Source: Limimaricola sp027213785
GTDB lineage: Bacteria; Pseudomonadota; Alphaproteobacteria; Rhodobacterales; Rhodobacteraceae
Direction: 5' to 3'
Assembly (NCBI RefSeq): GCF_050847355.1
Contig: NZ_CP193758.1
Coordinates: 1 to 64,000, forward strand
DNA length: 64,000 nt
A program made the translations under genes and the position numbers. Below, piece after piece: positions 40,095 to 49,190 of the stretch (positions within the stretch are counted from its first letter, which is position 1; every line of letters starts with the position of its first letter). The notes under the pieces are model-generated. The model saw nothing but the letters and a program-made list of their open reading frames with translations, ran no database searches and was not told where the DNA came from.

Positions 40095-41837
40095 ATGAGC
40101 TTCACCCCCGCCCCCTGGCCCCGGAAACTGCGTTCGCAGGAATGGTTCGGTGGCTCGTCCAAGGACGCGATCTATCACCGCAGCTGGATGAAGAACCAGG
40201 GCCTGCCCGCCGACCTGTTCGACGGCCGCCCGGTGATCGGCATCTGCAACACCTGGTCGGAGCTGACACCCTGCAACGCGCATCTGCGCGATCTCGCGGA
40301 GCGGGTGAAGTTCGGCGTCTACGAAGCGGGGGGACTGCCGGTCGAGTTCCCGGTGTTCTCGCCCTCCGAGTCCACTCTGCGTCCGACGGCGATGATGTAT
40401 CGCAACCTGTGCGCCATGGATGTCGAGGAGGCGATCCGCGGCAAGTGCATGGACGGCGTGGTGTTGCTCGCCGGCTGCGACAAGACCACGCCTGCACTGC
40501 TGATGGGCGCGGCCTCGGTCGATCTTCCGGCGATCCTCGTCTCGGGCGGGCCGATGCTCAACGGCCATTTCCGGGGCGAGAAGGTCGGCTCCGGCACGCA
40601 TCTGTGGCGGTTCTCCGAGGCGGTGCGCGCGGGCGAGATGACGGCAGAGGAATTCGTCGAGGCCGAGGCCTCGATGTCGCGTTCGCCCGGTTCGTGCAAC
40701 ACAATGGGCACGGCCTCGACCATGGCGAGCATAGCCGAGGCGCTCGGCATGGCGCTGTCGGGCAACGCCGCGATCCCGGCGGTGGATGCGCGCCGCCGCG
40801 TCATGGCGCATCTGACGGGACGGCGGATCGTCGACATGGTCAAGGATGACCTGAAGCCCTCGGACATCATGACCAAGGATGCTTTCGAGAACGCGATCCG
40901 CACCAACGCCGCGATCGGCGGCTCGACCAACGCCGTGATCCACCTGCTCGCGGTGGCCGGGCGCGTCGGCATCGACCTGACCCTCGACGATTGGGACCGC
41001 TGCGGCCGCGACGTGCCGACGGTGGTGAACCTGATGCCCTCGGGCAAGCACCTGATGGAGGAGTTCTTCTACGCCGGCGGTCTGCCGGTCGTCATCAAGC
41101 GGCTCGGCGAGGCCGGGCTCTTGCACCGCGAGGCGCTGACCGTGTCGGGCGGCACGATCTGGGACGAGGTGCGCGAGGTGCGCAACTGGAACGAGGACGT
41201 GATCCTGCCGGTGGAGAAGGCGCTCGCGAAATCCGGGGGCATCGCGGTGCTGAAGGGCAACCTCGCGCCGTTGGGCGCGGTGCTGAAGCCCTCGGCCGCC
41301 ACGCCGTCGCTGATGCGGCACCGGGGCAGGGCGGTCGTGTTCGAGGATATCGACGACTACAAGGCGCGGATAAACGACGAGGATCTCGACATCGACGAGA
41401 GCTGCGTGATGGTTCTCAAGAATTGCGGCCCGCGCGGCTATCCGGGCATGGCCGAGGTTGGCAACATGGGCCTGCCGCCGAAGATCCTGCGCAAGGGGAT
41501 CACCGACATGGTGCGGATTTCCGACGCGCGCATGTCGGGCACGGCCTATGGCACGGTGGTGCTGCACACCTCGCCCGAGGCGGCGCGGGGCGGACCGCTG
41601 GCGGTGGTGCGCTCGGGCGACATGATCGAACTCGACGTGGCGGCGCGGCGGCTGCATCTCGACATCTCCGACGAGGAACTGGCGGCGCGGCTCGCGGATT
41701 GGACACCGCACACGAAAGCCCCGGCCTCGGGCTATGCCAGCCTCTACCACGAGCGGGTGATGGGGCCCGAGACCGGGGCGGATTTCGATTTCCTCGTCGG
41801 ATGCCGCGGCAACGCCGTCGGCAGGGAGAGCCATTGA
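40095..41837 (+). CDS. araC: L-arabonate dehydratase (IlvD/Edd family)
   Basis: The enzyme dehydrates L-arabonate (or a related aldonate) to 2-keto-3-deoxy-L-arabonate. The 580 residues show IlvD/Edd features: ICNTWSELTPCNAHLRDLA with a cluster Cys, LLAGCDKTTPALLMGAAS with a second cluster Cys, RSPGSCNTMGTASTMASI with the third, and SDARMSGTAYGTVVLHTSPE near the C-terminus. The sequence pattern fits sugar-acid dehydratases rather than dihydroxyacid dehydratase. It overlaps the next gene by one base (TGATG), so translation is coupled. Confidence 0.92.
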   Translation: MSFTPAPWPRKLRSQEWFGGSSKDAIYHRSWMKNQGLPADLFDGRPVIGICNTWSELTPCNAHLRDLAERVKFGVYEAGGLPVEFPVFSPSESTLRPTAMMYRNLCAMDVEEAIRGKCMDGVVLLAGCDKTTPALLMGAASVDLPAILVSGGPMLNGHFRGEKVGSGTHLWRFSEAVRAGEMTAEEFVEAEASMSRSPGSCNTMGTASTMASIAEALGMALSGNAAIPAVDARRRVMAHLTGRRIVDMVKDDLKPSDIMTKDAFENAIRTNAAIGGSTNAVIHLLAVAGRVGIDLTLDDWDRCGRDVPTVVNLMPSGKHLMEEFFYAGGLPVVIKRLGEAGLLHREALTVSGGTIWDEVREVRNWNEDVILPVEKALAKSGGIAVLKGNLAPLGAVLKPSAATPSLMRHRGRAVVFEDIDDYKARINDEDLDIDESCVMVLKNCGPRGYPGMAEVGNMGLPPKILRKGITDMVRISDARMSGTAYGTVVLHTSPEAARGGPLAVVRSGDMIELDVAARRLHLDISDEELAARLADWTPHTKAPASGYASLYHERVMGPETGADFDFLVGCRGNAVGRESH

Positions 41838-42781
41838 TGAGCTACGCGAACCCGCCCCGCAAGATCGCCCTCGTCGGCATCGGCAAGATCGCCCGCGACC
41901 AGCACGTGCCGGCCCTGAAGGCCAGTCCCGACTGGGACCTCGCCGCGACGGTGAGCCGGTCGGGCTCGGTCGAGGGGGTCGAGGCGCATGATGATTTCGA
42001 CGGCTTTCTCGCGGCCCGCCCCGATATCGAGGTGGTCTCGCTCTGCCTGCCGCCGCAGCCGCGCTTCGACTATGCCTGCAAGGCGCTGATGGCGCGGCGG
42101 CACGTGATGCTGGAAAAGCCGCCCGGTCAGACGCTGGCCGAGGTGCAGGCGCTGCAGCGGCTCGCCGAGAAGCAGGGCGTCACGCTCTTTGCCAGCTGGC
42201 ACAGCCGCATGGCGGCGGGCGTCGCAGCGGCGAAATCGCGGCTGGTCGAGCGGGTGGTGCGGGGCGTGCGCATCACTTGGAAGGAGGATGTCCGCAAATG
42301 GCATCCGGGTCAGGACTGGGTGTTCGAGCCCGGCGGCATGGGGGTGATGGATCCGGGCATCAACGCGCTGTCGATCCTGACCGAGATCCTGCCCGAACCG
42401 GTGCATCTCGTCGCCGCCGAGCTGGAGTTTCCCGAGAACCGCCACACGCCGATCGCGGCCCGGCTCGACTTCACCGGGGATGTCAGCGCCGTCTTCGATT
42501 GGCGGCAGGAAGGCCCGCAGACATGGGACATCGAGATCGAGACCAGCAAGGGATCGCTGGCGCTCCGCGACGGCGGCGCCCGGCTCGAGGTCGATGGCGT
42601 GGCGGAAAACCTGGTTGACCATCCCGGCGAATACCCCTCGCTTTACGCTCGCATGGCGGATCTGGTCGCGCGCGGCCAAAGCGATGTCGACCTCGCGCCG
42701 ATGATCCACGTGGCCGATGCCATGACGCTCGGGCGGCGGGTAACCACCGCCCCGTTCGAATTCGACAAGGAGAAGACATGA
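41837..42781 (+). CDS. Gfo/Idh/MocA-family sugar 1-dehydrogenase (D-galactose / L-arabinose type)
   Basis: This 314-residue oxidoreductase has the N-terminal NAD(P) site IALVGIGKIARDQHVPAL and the EKPPGQTLAEVQALQRLA motif with the family's EKP lysine. The KWHPGQDWVFEPGGMGVMDPGINAL segment is typical of galactose/arabinose 1-dehydrogenases of Rhizobiales and Rhodobacterales. It would oxidise the sugar to the 1,5- or 1,4-lactone in the first step. The lactonase needed next is not visible in the window. Start and stop overlap both neighbours. Confidence 0.87.
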   Translation: MSYANPPRKIALVGIGKIARDQHVPALKASPDWDLAATVSRSGSVEGVEAHDDFDGFLAARPDIEVVSLCLPPQPRFDYACKALMARRHVMLEKPPGQTLAEVQALQRLAEKQGVTLFASWHSRMAAGVAAAKSRLVERVVRGVRITWKEDVRKWHPGQDWVFEPGGMGVMDPGINALSILTEILPEPVHLVAAELEFPENRHTPIAARLDFTGDVSAVFDWRQEGPQTWDIEIETSKGSLALRDGGARLEVDGVAENLVDHPGEYPSLYARMADLVARGQSDVDLAPMIHVADAMTLGRRVTTAPFEFDKEKT

Positions 42782-44274
42782 CCGGAGCCCATCTCATCGC
42801 GGGTGACACCGTCACGGGCGGCGACAGCTTCGCCTCCGCCCCGGCCGAGGGCGCGTCGCGCGATTACCCCAAGGGGACGCCCGAGCTGATCGACCGCGCG
42901 GTACGCGCGGCCGAGGACGCCTTTGCCGCCTTCGCCGCCACCACGCGCGAGGAGCGTGCCGCGCTTCTGGAGAAGATCGCCGAGGAGATCGAGGCGCGCG
43001 GGGCGGAGATCACCGCCATCGGCACCGCCGAGACCGGCCTGCCCGAGGCCCGGCTGACCGGCGAGCGCGGCCGCACCTGCGGCCAGCTGCGGCTGTTCGC
43101 GGAGCATATCCGCAAGGGCGATTACCTCGACCGCCGGCATGACACCGCGCTGCCCGACCGGGCGCCGCTGCCGCGTCCCGACCTGCGGATGATCCAGCGC
43201 CCCGTGGGCCCGGTGGCCGTGTTCGGCGCCTCGAACTTCCCGCTCGCCTTTTCGGTAGCGGGGGGCGACACCGCCTCGGCGCTGGCCGCCGGCTGCCCGG
43301 TCGTGGTGAAGGGCCATCCCGGCCATCCCGGCACCTCGCAGATCGTGGCCGAGGCCATCGCCGCGGCCGTCGCGGCCTCCGGCCTACCGGGCGGCGTCTT
43401 CTCGATGGTGCATGATGGCGGGCTCGAGGTCGGGCGGGCGCTGGTCGAGCACCCGCTGATCAAGGCGGTGGGCTTCACCGGCTCGCTCAAGGGCGGGCGC
43501 GCGCTTTTCGATCTGTGCGCCGCGCGGCCCGAGCCGATCCCCTTCTTCGGCGAGCTGGGCTCGATCAACCCGGTCTTCTGCCTGCCCGCCGCGATGGAGA
43601 CCCGCGCCGAGCAGATCGGCCGCGACTGGGCCGCCTCTCTGACGATGGGCGCCGGGCAGTTCTGCACCAATCCCGGCGTCGTCTTCGTGACCGAGGGCGA
43701 TGCGGCCGAGGCGATGGTCGCGGCGGCCACCGAGGCGATGGGCGCGGGTGCGCCGCAGGTGATGCTGACCGACGGCATCGCCCACGCCTTCCGCGAGGGG
43801 GCCGAGCGCATGGCCCGGCTGGCGAAGAAGAGCTTCGGTCAGGCCTGCGAGGGCCGCAACGCCACGCCGTGGCTGATCGAGACCGACCTCGCCGCCTGGG
43901 AGGCGAACGAGGATCTCGCCGACGAGGTGTTCGGGCCACTGGGCATCGTGGTGCGGGTGCCGGACGCCGCCGACATGACCCGTGCCGCCACCGGTCTGCA
44001 CGGCCAGCTCACCGCGACGCTTCAGATGGAAGAGGCCGACACCGATCTGGCCCGGGCGCTGATGCCGGTGCTGGAGCGCAAGGCGGGCCGGATTCTCGTC
44101 AATGGCTATCCCACCGGGGTCGAGGTGGCCGATGCGATGGTGCATGGCGGGCCTTACCCGGCCTCGACCAATTTTGGCGCCACCTCGGTCGGCACGCTGG
44201 CGATCCGTCGCTGGCTGCGCCCGGTGAGCTACCAGAACATGCCCGAGGCCCTGCTGCCGAGCGACCTGAAATAA
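42778..44274 (+). CDS. araE: Alpha-ketoglutaric semialdehyde dehydrogenase
   Basis: The 498-residue aldehyde dehydrogenase oxidises 2-oxoglutarate semialdehyde to 2-oxoglutarate, the last step of the non-phosphorylative pentose pathway. Motifs are VFGASNFPLAFSVAGGD, VKGHPGHPGTSQ, the active-site Glu in FFGELGSINP and the catalytic Cys in GAGQFCTNPGV. These match the type III KGSADH group. It starts by overlapping the preceding dehydrogenase (ATGA) and ends the cluster at a strong hairpin (44281-44309). Confidence 0.93.
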   Translation: MTGAHLIAGDTVTGGDSFASAPAEGASRDYPKGTPELIDRAVRAAEDAFAAFAATTREERAALLEKIAEEIEARGAEITAIGTAETGLPEARLTGERGRTCGQLRLFAEHIRKGDYLDRRHDTALPDRAPLPRPDLRMIQRPVGPVAVFGASNFPLAFSVAGGDTASALAAGCPVVVKGHPGHPGTSQIVAEAIAAAVAASGLPGGVFSMVHDGGLEVGRALVEHPLIKAVGFTGSLKGGRALFDLCAARPEPIPFFGELGSINPVFCLPAAMETRAEQIGRDWAASLTMGAGQFCTNPGVVFVTEGDAAEAMVAAATEAMGAGAPQVMLTDGIAHAFREGAERMARLAKKSFGQACEGRNATPWLIETDLAAWEANEDLADEVFGPLGIVVRVPDAADMTRAATGLHGQLTATLQMEEADTDLARALMPVLERKAGRILVNGYPTGVEVADAMVHGGPYPASTNFGATSVGTLAIRRWLRPVSYQNMPEALLPSDLK

Positions 44275-44280
44275 GCGCGC

Positions 44281-44309
44281 AGGGCATCGCCGCGAGGCGG
44301 CGATGCCCT
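44281..44309 (+). terminator. Hairpin terminator after the arabonate cluster
   Basis: Thirteen bases at 44281-44293 pair perfectly with 44297-44309 around a GAG loop, seven bases after the araE stop. The right arm ends in TT. It should end the sugar operon and separate it from the convergent GNAT gene. Confidence 0.8.
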
Positions 44310-44398
44310 TGCCGAATGCCACGATCTTGGCGGGCCCCGGCCGTTTCGTCCGGGAGTTCATGCGATCGGCGCGGGACGAGGTTTCAGCCGGACAGCTT

Positions 44399-44881
44399 TC
44401 ATTCCGGATGCCTTGCAGGGCCAATGCCGTCCTGCCTTTTCGTCCCCTCGACCTCGAAACCATGCCGCTCGTAGAGCCGGATCGCGGCGTGGTTGCCGAC
44501 GTTCACGTCGAGCTCCAGTCGGCGCAGCCCCAGCCAATTGTCCGCGAGATCGAGCAGCGCCCGGAACATGGCCGTGCCGTAGCCCTTGCCGACATGGTCG
44601 TCATGCACGATCAGAAGCACCTCGCCGACATGGGCCCGGCGTCTCTTGCACGGCATGAGCCCCGCATGGGCGACGATCTCTCGGACGCTCCCGGCTTCGA
44701 TGACCCCGACGAGGAAATGATTGCCGGAGTCGGCGGCAAGGCGACGCTCGATCCTGCTTTGCGGATCGAAGGGCAGGCGCAGGGTGCCATGCCTCACGCC
44801 GGGCAGGTTCGCCATGGCCGTGAGGGCTTTGGCGTCACCCGGTTCGGCGGCACGGATATGCAGATTCGGAGCATCCATCAT
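44399..44881 (-). CDS. GNAT-family N-acetyltransferase
   Basis: This 160-residue acetyltransferase has the acetyl-CoA motif VLLIVHDDHVGKGYGTAMFRAL (Q/RxxGxG/A pattern as HVGKGYG, about residues 95-102) and the C-terminal LELDVNVGNHAAIRLYERHGF typical of GNAT enzymes. The acceptor is unknown; similar proteins are RimJ-like or small-molecule acetyltransferases. The start could be 44881 or the next codon. It is convergent with araE and separated from it by a terminator. Confidence 0.88.
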   Translation of the reverse strand: MMDAPNLHIRAAEPGDAKALTAMANLPGVRHGTLRLPFDPQSRIERRLAADSGNHFLVGVIEAGSVREIVAHAGLMPCKRRRAHVGEVLLIVHDDHVGKGYGTAMFRALLDLADNWLGLRRLELDVNVGNHAAIRLYERHGFEVEGTKRQDGIGPARHPE

Positions 44882-45061
44882 GGCATCGGCCTAACCCAAA
44901 CGGATGGGGGCGGCCATCGATTTGCGGATGAGGCCGATCCGCTCCGGGTCCCGCGGCAGCTCGCCGCCCGGTTATCGTCCCGCCTATGGTACTTCCGCTT
45001 GCGGGGCCTATCCTTGCAGAAATCGATTTGAACGACGCCCGAGCGGGCCGGGAGAGACCGA

Positions 45062-46219
45062 ATGGCCGAGATCATCACGCCGTGGCGCAGCGTCGCCGCG
45101 GCATTCGCCCTGAACGGCGTGCTTCTGGGCTGCTGGGCCTCGCGGGTTCCGGCGGTCGCCTCGGGCTTCGGCCTGGGCGAGAGCGCGCTCGGGCTGCTTC
45201 TGCTGGTGATGGGGGTGGGGGCGCTGGTCTCCTTTCCGATCGCGGGCAAGCTGGCCGATCGCTTCGGCGCGGTGCGGGTGACACGCTGGATCGCGGCGGT
45301 CTATCTCGTCTCGATCGCTCTGGTCGGGCTCGCCCCGGTGGTACCGGCGCTCGGGCTGGCGCTGTTCCTCTTCGGCATGTGCCACGGCGCGATGGACGTG
45401 GCGATGAACTCCTGGGCCGCCGAGGTCGAGCGGCACATGGGGCGCTCGGTGATGTCGTCCTTTCATGCGATGTGGAGCCTCGGCGCCGGGCTGGGCGCCG
45501 CCGGCGGTTTCGCGGCCGCGAGCCTCGCCGCTCCGGTCTCGCTGCATTTCGTGCTGGCGGCACTCCTTACGGCACTGCTGTTCGGCCCATTCCTGCGGAT
45601 CGACTGGACCTCGCGCGTCGCCAGCGGTGGCGCGGGCGACCCGGTCTTCGCCTTTCCGCGCGGCGCGCTGGTCTTCGTGGGCCTCATCGCGCTTGGCGCG
45701 GGTCTGGGCGAGGGGGCGGCGGTGGATTGGAGCGCGGTGTTTCTCGCCGATGTGCTGGGCACGGCCGAGTCGCATGCGACGCTGGGCTACGCGGTGTTCT
45801 CGGTCACCATGGTGGCGATGCGGCTTTGCGTCGATCGGCTGATCACCCGCCACGGGCCGCGCCGCGTGGCATTGGCAAGCGGGCTGTTGGCGGCCTCGGG
45901 CTACCTGACCTGCGCCCTCGCGGGCAGTCTCGCGGTGGCGCTCGCGGGCTTCGTGCTGATGGGGCTGGGCTACGCGGCGGTGATCCCGCTGGCCTTCAGC
46001 CGCGCCGCCGCCGATCCCGAGATCCCGGCCGGACAGGCGATCGCCTCGGTGGCGACGCTGGGCTATGGCGCGATGCTGCTGGGTCCGCCGGCGATCGGCT
46101 TCGTCGCCGATATCAGCTCGCTTCGGGTCTCGTTCGCCCTGGTCGGTCTCTTCGCGCTCCTGATCGCGGCGCTGTCGCCGGTGCTGGGGCGCGTGCGCCC
46201 GGCGCCGCAGACGGCCTGA
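45062..46219 (+). CDS. Major facilitator superfamily transporter
   Basis: This 385-residue protein has about twelve membrane spans. The MFS loop motif GKLADRFGAVRVTRWIA follows span 2. Features such as NSWAAEVERHMGRSVMSSFHAMWSLGAG recall the YbjJ/FucP-like MFS group often found in proteobacteria. No substrate can be assigned. CGGGAGAGACCGA precedes the ATG. The gene stands alone between the GNAT gene and the mechanosensitive channel. Confidence 0.88.
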   Translation: MAEIITPWRSVAAAFALNGVLLGCWASRVPAVASGFGLGESALGLLLLVMGVGALVSFPIAGKLADRFGAVRVTRWIAAVYLVSIALVGLAPVVPALGLALFLFGMCHGAMDVAMNSWAAEVERHMGRSVMSSFHAMWSLGAGLGAAGGFAAASLAAPVSLHFVLAALLTALLFGPFLRIDWTSRVASGGAGDPVFAFPRGALVFVGLIALGAGLGEGAAVDWSAVFLADVLGTAESHATLGYAVFSVTMVAMRLCVDRLITRHGPRRVALASGLLAASGYLTCALAGSLAVALAGFVLMGLGYAAVIPLAFSRAAADPEIPAGQAIASVATLGYGAMLLGPPAIGFVADISSLRVSFALVGLFALLIAALSPVLGRVRPAPQTA

Positions 46220-46553
46220 CGCGGTCGTGAAGCCGATGCCGTCGCCGCGCCGTTGCGGGCCCGCGCGCCTGTCCAAGGCCCATGCTACGCTCGTCTATTC
46301 CCGCCCGGGCCCCGCCCGCCGCTGTCGCGCCGGACCGCCCTGTGGCGGGGAATGGCAGCGGTTTCACGGCTGTATCCCCCTTTCTTCATCCGCGGTGCCG
46401 CGATAGGCACTGCCTCCGAAACGGCGCCGTGCCACGGGTGCGCGCCGAGACATGATCCCGGGCGCCCCCGTCGGGCGTCTCGACCGCAATGCCAGCCGCC
46501 CGGCCGCCAGACGGTGCTTGGGCCCGTCCGAACGACCAGGAGGAAGGCCGCCG
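46220..46553. other. 334-bp intergenic region
   Basis: Nothing beyond the expected promoter and the ribosome-binding site (AGGAGG at the right end) of the channel gene could be recognised. Frames open here are GC-driven shadows without a plausible start. Confidence 0.4.
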
Positions 46554-48911
46554 ATGCCGCGACCCTTTGCCCAACTGATACACGCGATGACCCTGATGCT
46601 GGGCCTGATCCTCGGCCTCGCCCTGCCGCATCAGGCCCTCGCCCAGATCCTGCCCGCCGAAGCCGCGGCTACCGAAGAAGCCGAGGCCGAAGCGGGCCCG
46701 CTCACCGGTCTTCTCGAGGTGCTGCGGGACGAGACCGCGCGCGAGGCGCTGATCGCCGAGCTGGAGCGCGTGACCACCGAGGCCGAGCCGATCGAGGCGC
46801 TGGCCGCGACCGCCGAAGAGGTGCAGGAGATCGAGCCGCGCGTCTCGATCGGCTCGCGCATCGCCCAGGTCACGCAGGACATCGCCGAGGGGCTGGCCGT
46901 GCAGGCGGACCAGATCGTCCGCAGCTTCTCGGGCAACGGCAATCTTCTGGGCGGTCTTTCAAGCCTCGACCTGCCGGTGCTGTGGGAGACCTTCCAGAGC
47001 CTGATCCTCGTCATCGTCATCACCGTGGCGGTCTGGATGGGCCTGCGCGCGCTGACGAAACCGGTCTATCGCCGCATGGGCGAACGCGCGCTGCATGCGA
47101 ATTTCCTGCGCACGATCTTCATCTTCATCGGCTCGACCCTGCTCGACGCCGCGGTGGTGGTCGCGGCCTGGGCGCTGGGTTACGCGATTTCGCTGATGGC
47201 GCTGGGGGAATATGCCGAGGTCGGGTTCCGGCAGGCGCTTTATCTCAACGCCTTCCTGCTGGTCGAGCTGGTCAAGGTGGCCATTCGCGCCATCGTTTCG
47301 CCCACCACCGGCGGGCTGCGGCTGGTCAACCTGTCGAACAGCGCCGCGCTGCGACTGAACCGTCACGTGAACGTGGTGGTGAGCGTGCTGGGCTACGGCC
47401 AGCTTCTGGTGCTGCCGCTGGTCAACCGCAACGTCTCCTTCGCCGCCGGTCTCGGCGTCTCGGCGCTGCTGTCGGTCTTCGTTCTTGTCTATCTGGTGGT
47501 GCTGGTGATCCGGCATCGCGACGACGTCGCGAACTGGATCGCCCGCCGCCTGATGGCCGAGAAGGTCGAGGACGAGCAGGACCTCCCCGAAGACCATGCG
47601 GACGTGGTCGTTTCCGAAACCACCCCCGGGGCGCCGGTCGGCGCGGGTCCGGCGGCCACGCCACCGGCGCGCAAGCAGCTCGGCGGCACGCTGGGCACGC
47701 TGACCCGGACCTGGCACTGGTTCGCGCTGGCCTATCTGGGCTTCATGTTCGTGGTGGTGATCTCGCGCTCGGCCGATGTGGTGGCGGGCTATCTTCTCGC
47801 CTCGGGCAAGGTGCTGGCCGCGGCGCTGATCGGTTCGTTGATCATCGGCGCGATCGGCCGCGCGCTGCGCCATGGCGTGGTGCTGCCCGCCGAGATGCGG
47901 ACCAAGCTGCCGCTGCTCGAGCCGCGCCTCAACGCGATCGTGCCCAAGGTGCTGATCGCGCTGCGCCTCGTCGTCACGCTGGCGGTGGTGATCTACACGC
48001 TCGACGTGATCGGGCTTTACGATCTCGGCGGCTGGTTCGCCTCGCCGGTCGGTCTCGAGGCCACGGGCCGCATCGTCTCGCTGGCGCTGATCCTGCTGGT
48101 GGCGGCGATGATCTGGCTCGCGGTGAACAGCTGGATCGACTACCGGCTCAACCCCGAGGTCGGCAAGATCCCGACCTCGCGCGAGACCACGCTGCTGACG
48201 CTGCTGCGCAACGCCTTCGCGATCGCGCTGCTGATCTTCACGCTGATGTTCGCCCTGGCCGAGATCGGCCTCGACATCGGGCCGCTGCTGGCCTCGGCCG
48301 GTGTGCTGGGCCTCGCCATCGGCTTCGGTGCGCAGAAGCTGGTGCAGGACATCATCACCGGCGTCTTCATCCAGTTTGAGAACGCGATGAATGTGGGCGA
48401 CGTCGTCACCGTCGGCGGCACCACCGGCGTGGTCGAGAAGCTGACCGTGCGCTCGGTGTCGCTGCGCGACGTGCAGGGGACCTTCCACATCATTCCGTTC
48501 TCCAGCGTCGACATGGTGTCGAACTTCATGCGCGATTTCTCGTATTTCGTCTGCGACATGGGGATCGCCTATCGCGAGGATGTCGACGAGGCGAAGCAGG
48601 CGATGTTCGACGCCTTCGAAGAGCTCAAGCAGGACCCCGATCAGCGCGTCAACATCATCGGCGACATGGAGTGGTTCGGCGTCAACAGCTTCGCCGACAG
48701 CGCCGTGGTGGTGCGGGCGCGGATCAAGACCGTGCCGGGCACGCAATGGGGGCTGGGCCGGGCCTATAACGGCATCCTCAAGCGGATCTTCGACGCGCGC
48801 GGGATCGAGATTCCCTTCCCGCACCAGACGATCTTCTTCGGCGAGGCCAAGGATGGCCGGACCCAGGCGCTGCGGCTCAAGCAGGTCGGCGACGCGCCGG
48901 CCGAAGGCTGA
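46554..48911 (+). CDS. Large mechanosensitive ion channel (MscS/YbiO-like)
   Basis: This 785-residue protein has a signal peptide (LMLGLILGLALPHQALA), a periplasmic helical region with Glu/Ala-rich stretches (about 30-135), roughly eight to ten membrane spans and a C-terminal MscS domain. The pore-lining helix and adjacent beta domain are seen in ASAGVLGLAIGFGAQKLVQD and IQFENAMNVGDVVTVGGTTG (about 578-620), followed by the cytosolic vestibule (RDVQGTFHIIPFSSV). It should release solutes on hypo-osmotic shock. AGGAGG lies upstream of ATG 46554. A hairpin follows the stop. Confidence 0.92.
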   Translation: MPRPFAQLIHAMTLMLGLILGLALPHQALAQILPAEAAATEEAEAEAGPLTGLLEVLRDETAREALIAELERVTTEAEPIEALAATAEEVQEIEPRVSIGSRIAQVTQDIAEGLAVQADQIVRSFSGNGNLLGGLSSLDLPVLWETFQSLILVIVITVAVWMGLRALTKPVYRRMGERALHANFLRTIFIFIGSTLLDAAVVVAAWALGYAISLMALGEYAEVGFRQALYLNAFLLVELVKVAIRAIVSPTTGGLRLVNLSNSAALRLNRHVNVVVSVLGYGQLLVLPLVNRNVSFAAGLGVSALLSVFVLVYLVVLVIRHRDDVANWIARRLMAEKVEDEQDLPEDHADVVVSETTPGAPVGAGPAATPPARKQLGGTLGTLTRTWHWFALAYLGFMFVVVISRSADVVAGYLLASGKVLAAALIGSLIIGAIGRALRHGVVLPAEMRTKLPLLEPRLNAIVPKVLIALRLVVTLAVVIYTLDVIGLYDLGGWFASPVGLEATGRIVSLALILLVAAMIWLAVNSWIDYRLNPEVGKIPTSRETTLLTLLRNAFAIALLIFTLMFALAEIGLDIGPLLASAGVLGLAIGFGAQKLVQDIITGVFIQFENAMNVGDVVTVGGTTGVVEKLTVRSVSLRDVQGTFHIIPFSSVDMVSNFMRDFSYFVCDMGIAYREDVDEAKQAMFDAFEELKQDPDQRVNIIGDMEWFGVNSFADSAVVVRARIKTVPGTQWGLGRAYNGILKRIFDARGIEIPFPHQTIFFGEAKDGRTQALRLKQVGDAPAEG

Positions 48912-48928
48912 GACGGCCTTCGCGGGGG

Positions 48929-48955
48929 TCGGGGATAGGCGCCGCCTATCCCCGA
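48929..48955 (+). terminator. Hairpin after the mechanosensitive channel gene
   Basis: TCGGGGATAGG (48929-48939) pairs with CCTATCCCCGA (48945-48955) around CGCCG, an 11-bp perfect stem 17 bases after the stop. There is no T-tract, so it is a terminator or an mRNA-stabilising hairpin. Confidence 0.65.
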
Positions 48956-49054
48956 TGGGACAGCGGCGCGGGTCGATCCAAGTTCGATCTCGGCCAGCGA
49001 CTGCAATGCGTCGAAAGCCCCCCCTGTCTGTTGCGAATGGAGTAGAATGGCGGT

Positions 49055-49117
49055 GCGGAAGGGAGCCCGTCCCCCCCCAGGGTCGAGAGCCCGTGTGGGA
49101 GCAAGGGTCCCTTCCGC
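49055..49117 (+). ncRNA. Candidate bridge-RNA stem-loop of the IS110 element
   Basis: GCGGAAGGGA (49055-49064) and TCCCTTCCGC (49108-49117) form a perfect 10-bp stem enclosing a 43-nt loop, in which GAGCCCGT occurs twice (49063-49070 and 49087-49094). It lies in the leader about 75 bp before the transposase. IS110 elements encode a structured bridge RNA with target and donor loops in this position, so this is probably part of it. Full limits and guide segments are not determined. Confidence 0.45.
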
Positions 49118-49190
49118 GTCGCGATCAACCTGAACAGTTGCTTGGGACGGCTGACTCCGATCCCGCATGACATGGACAGGAGCTTTTACC

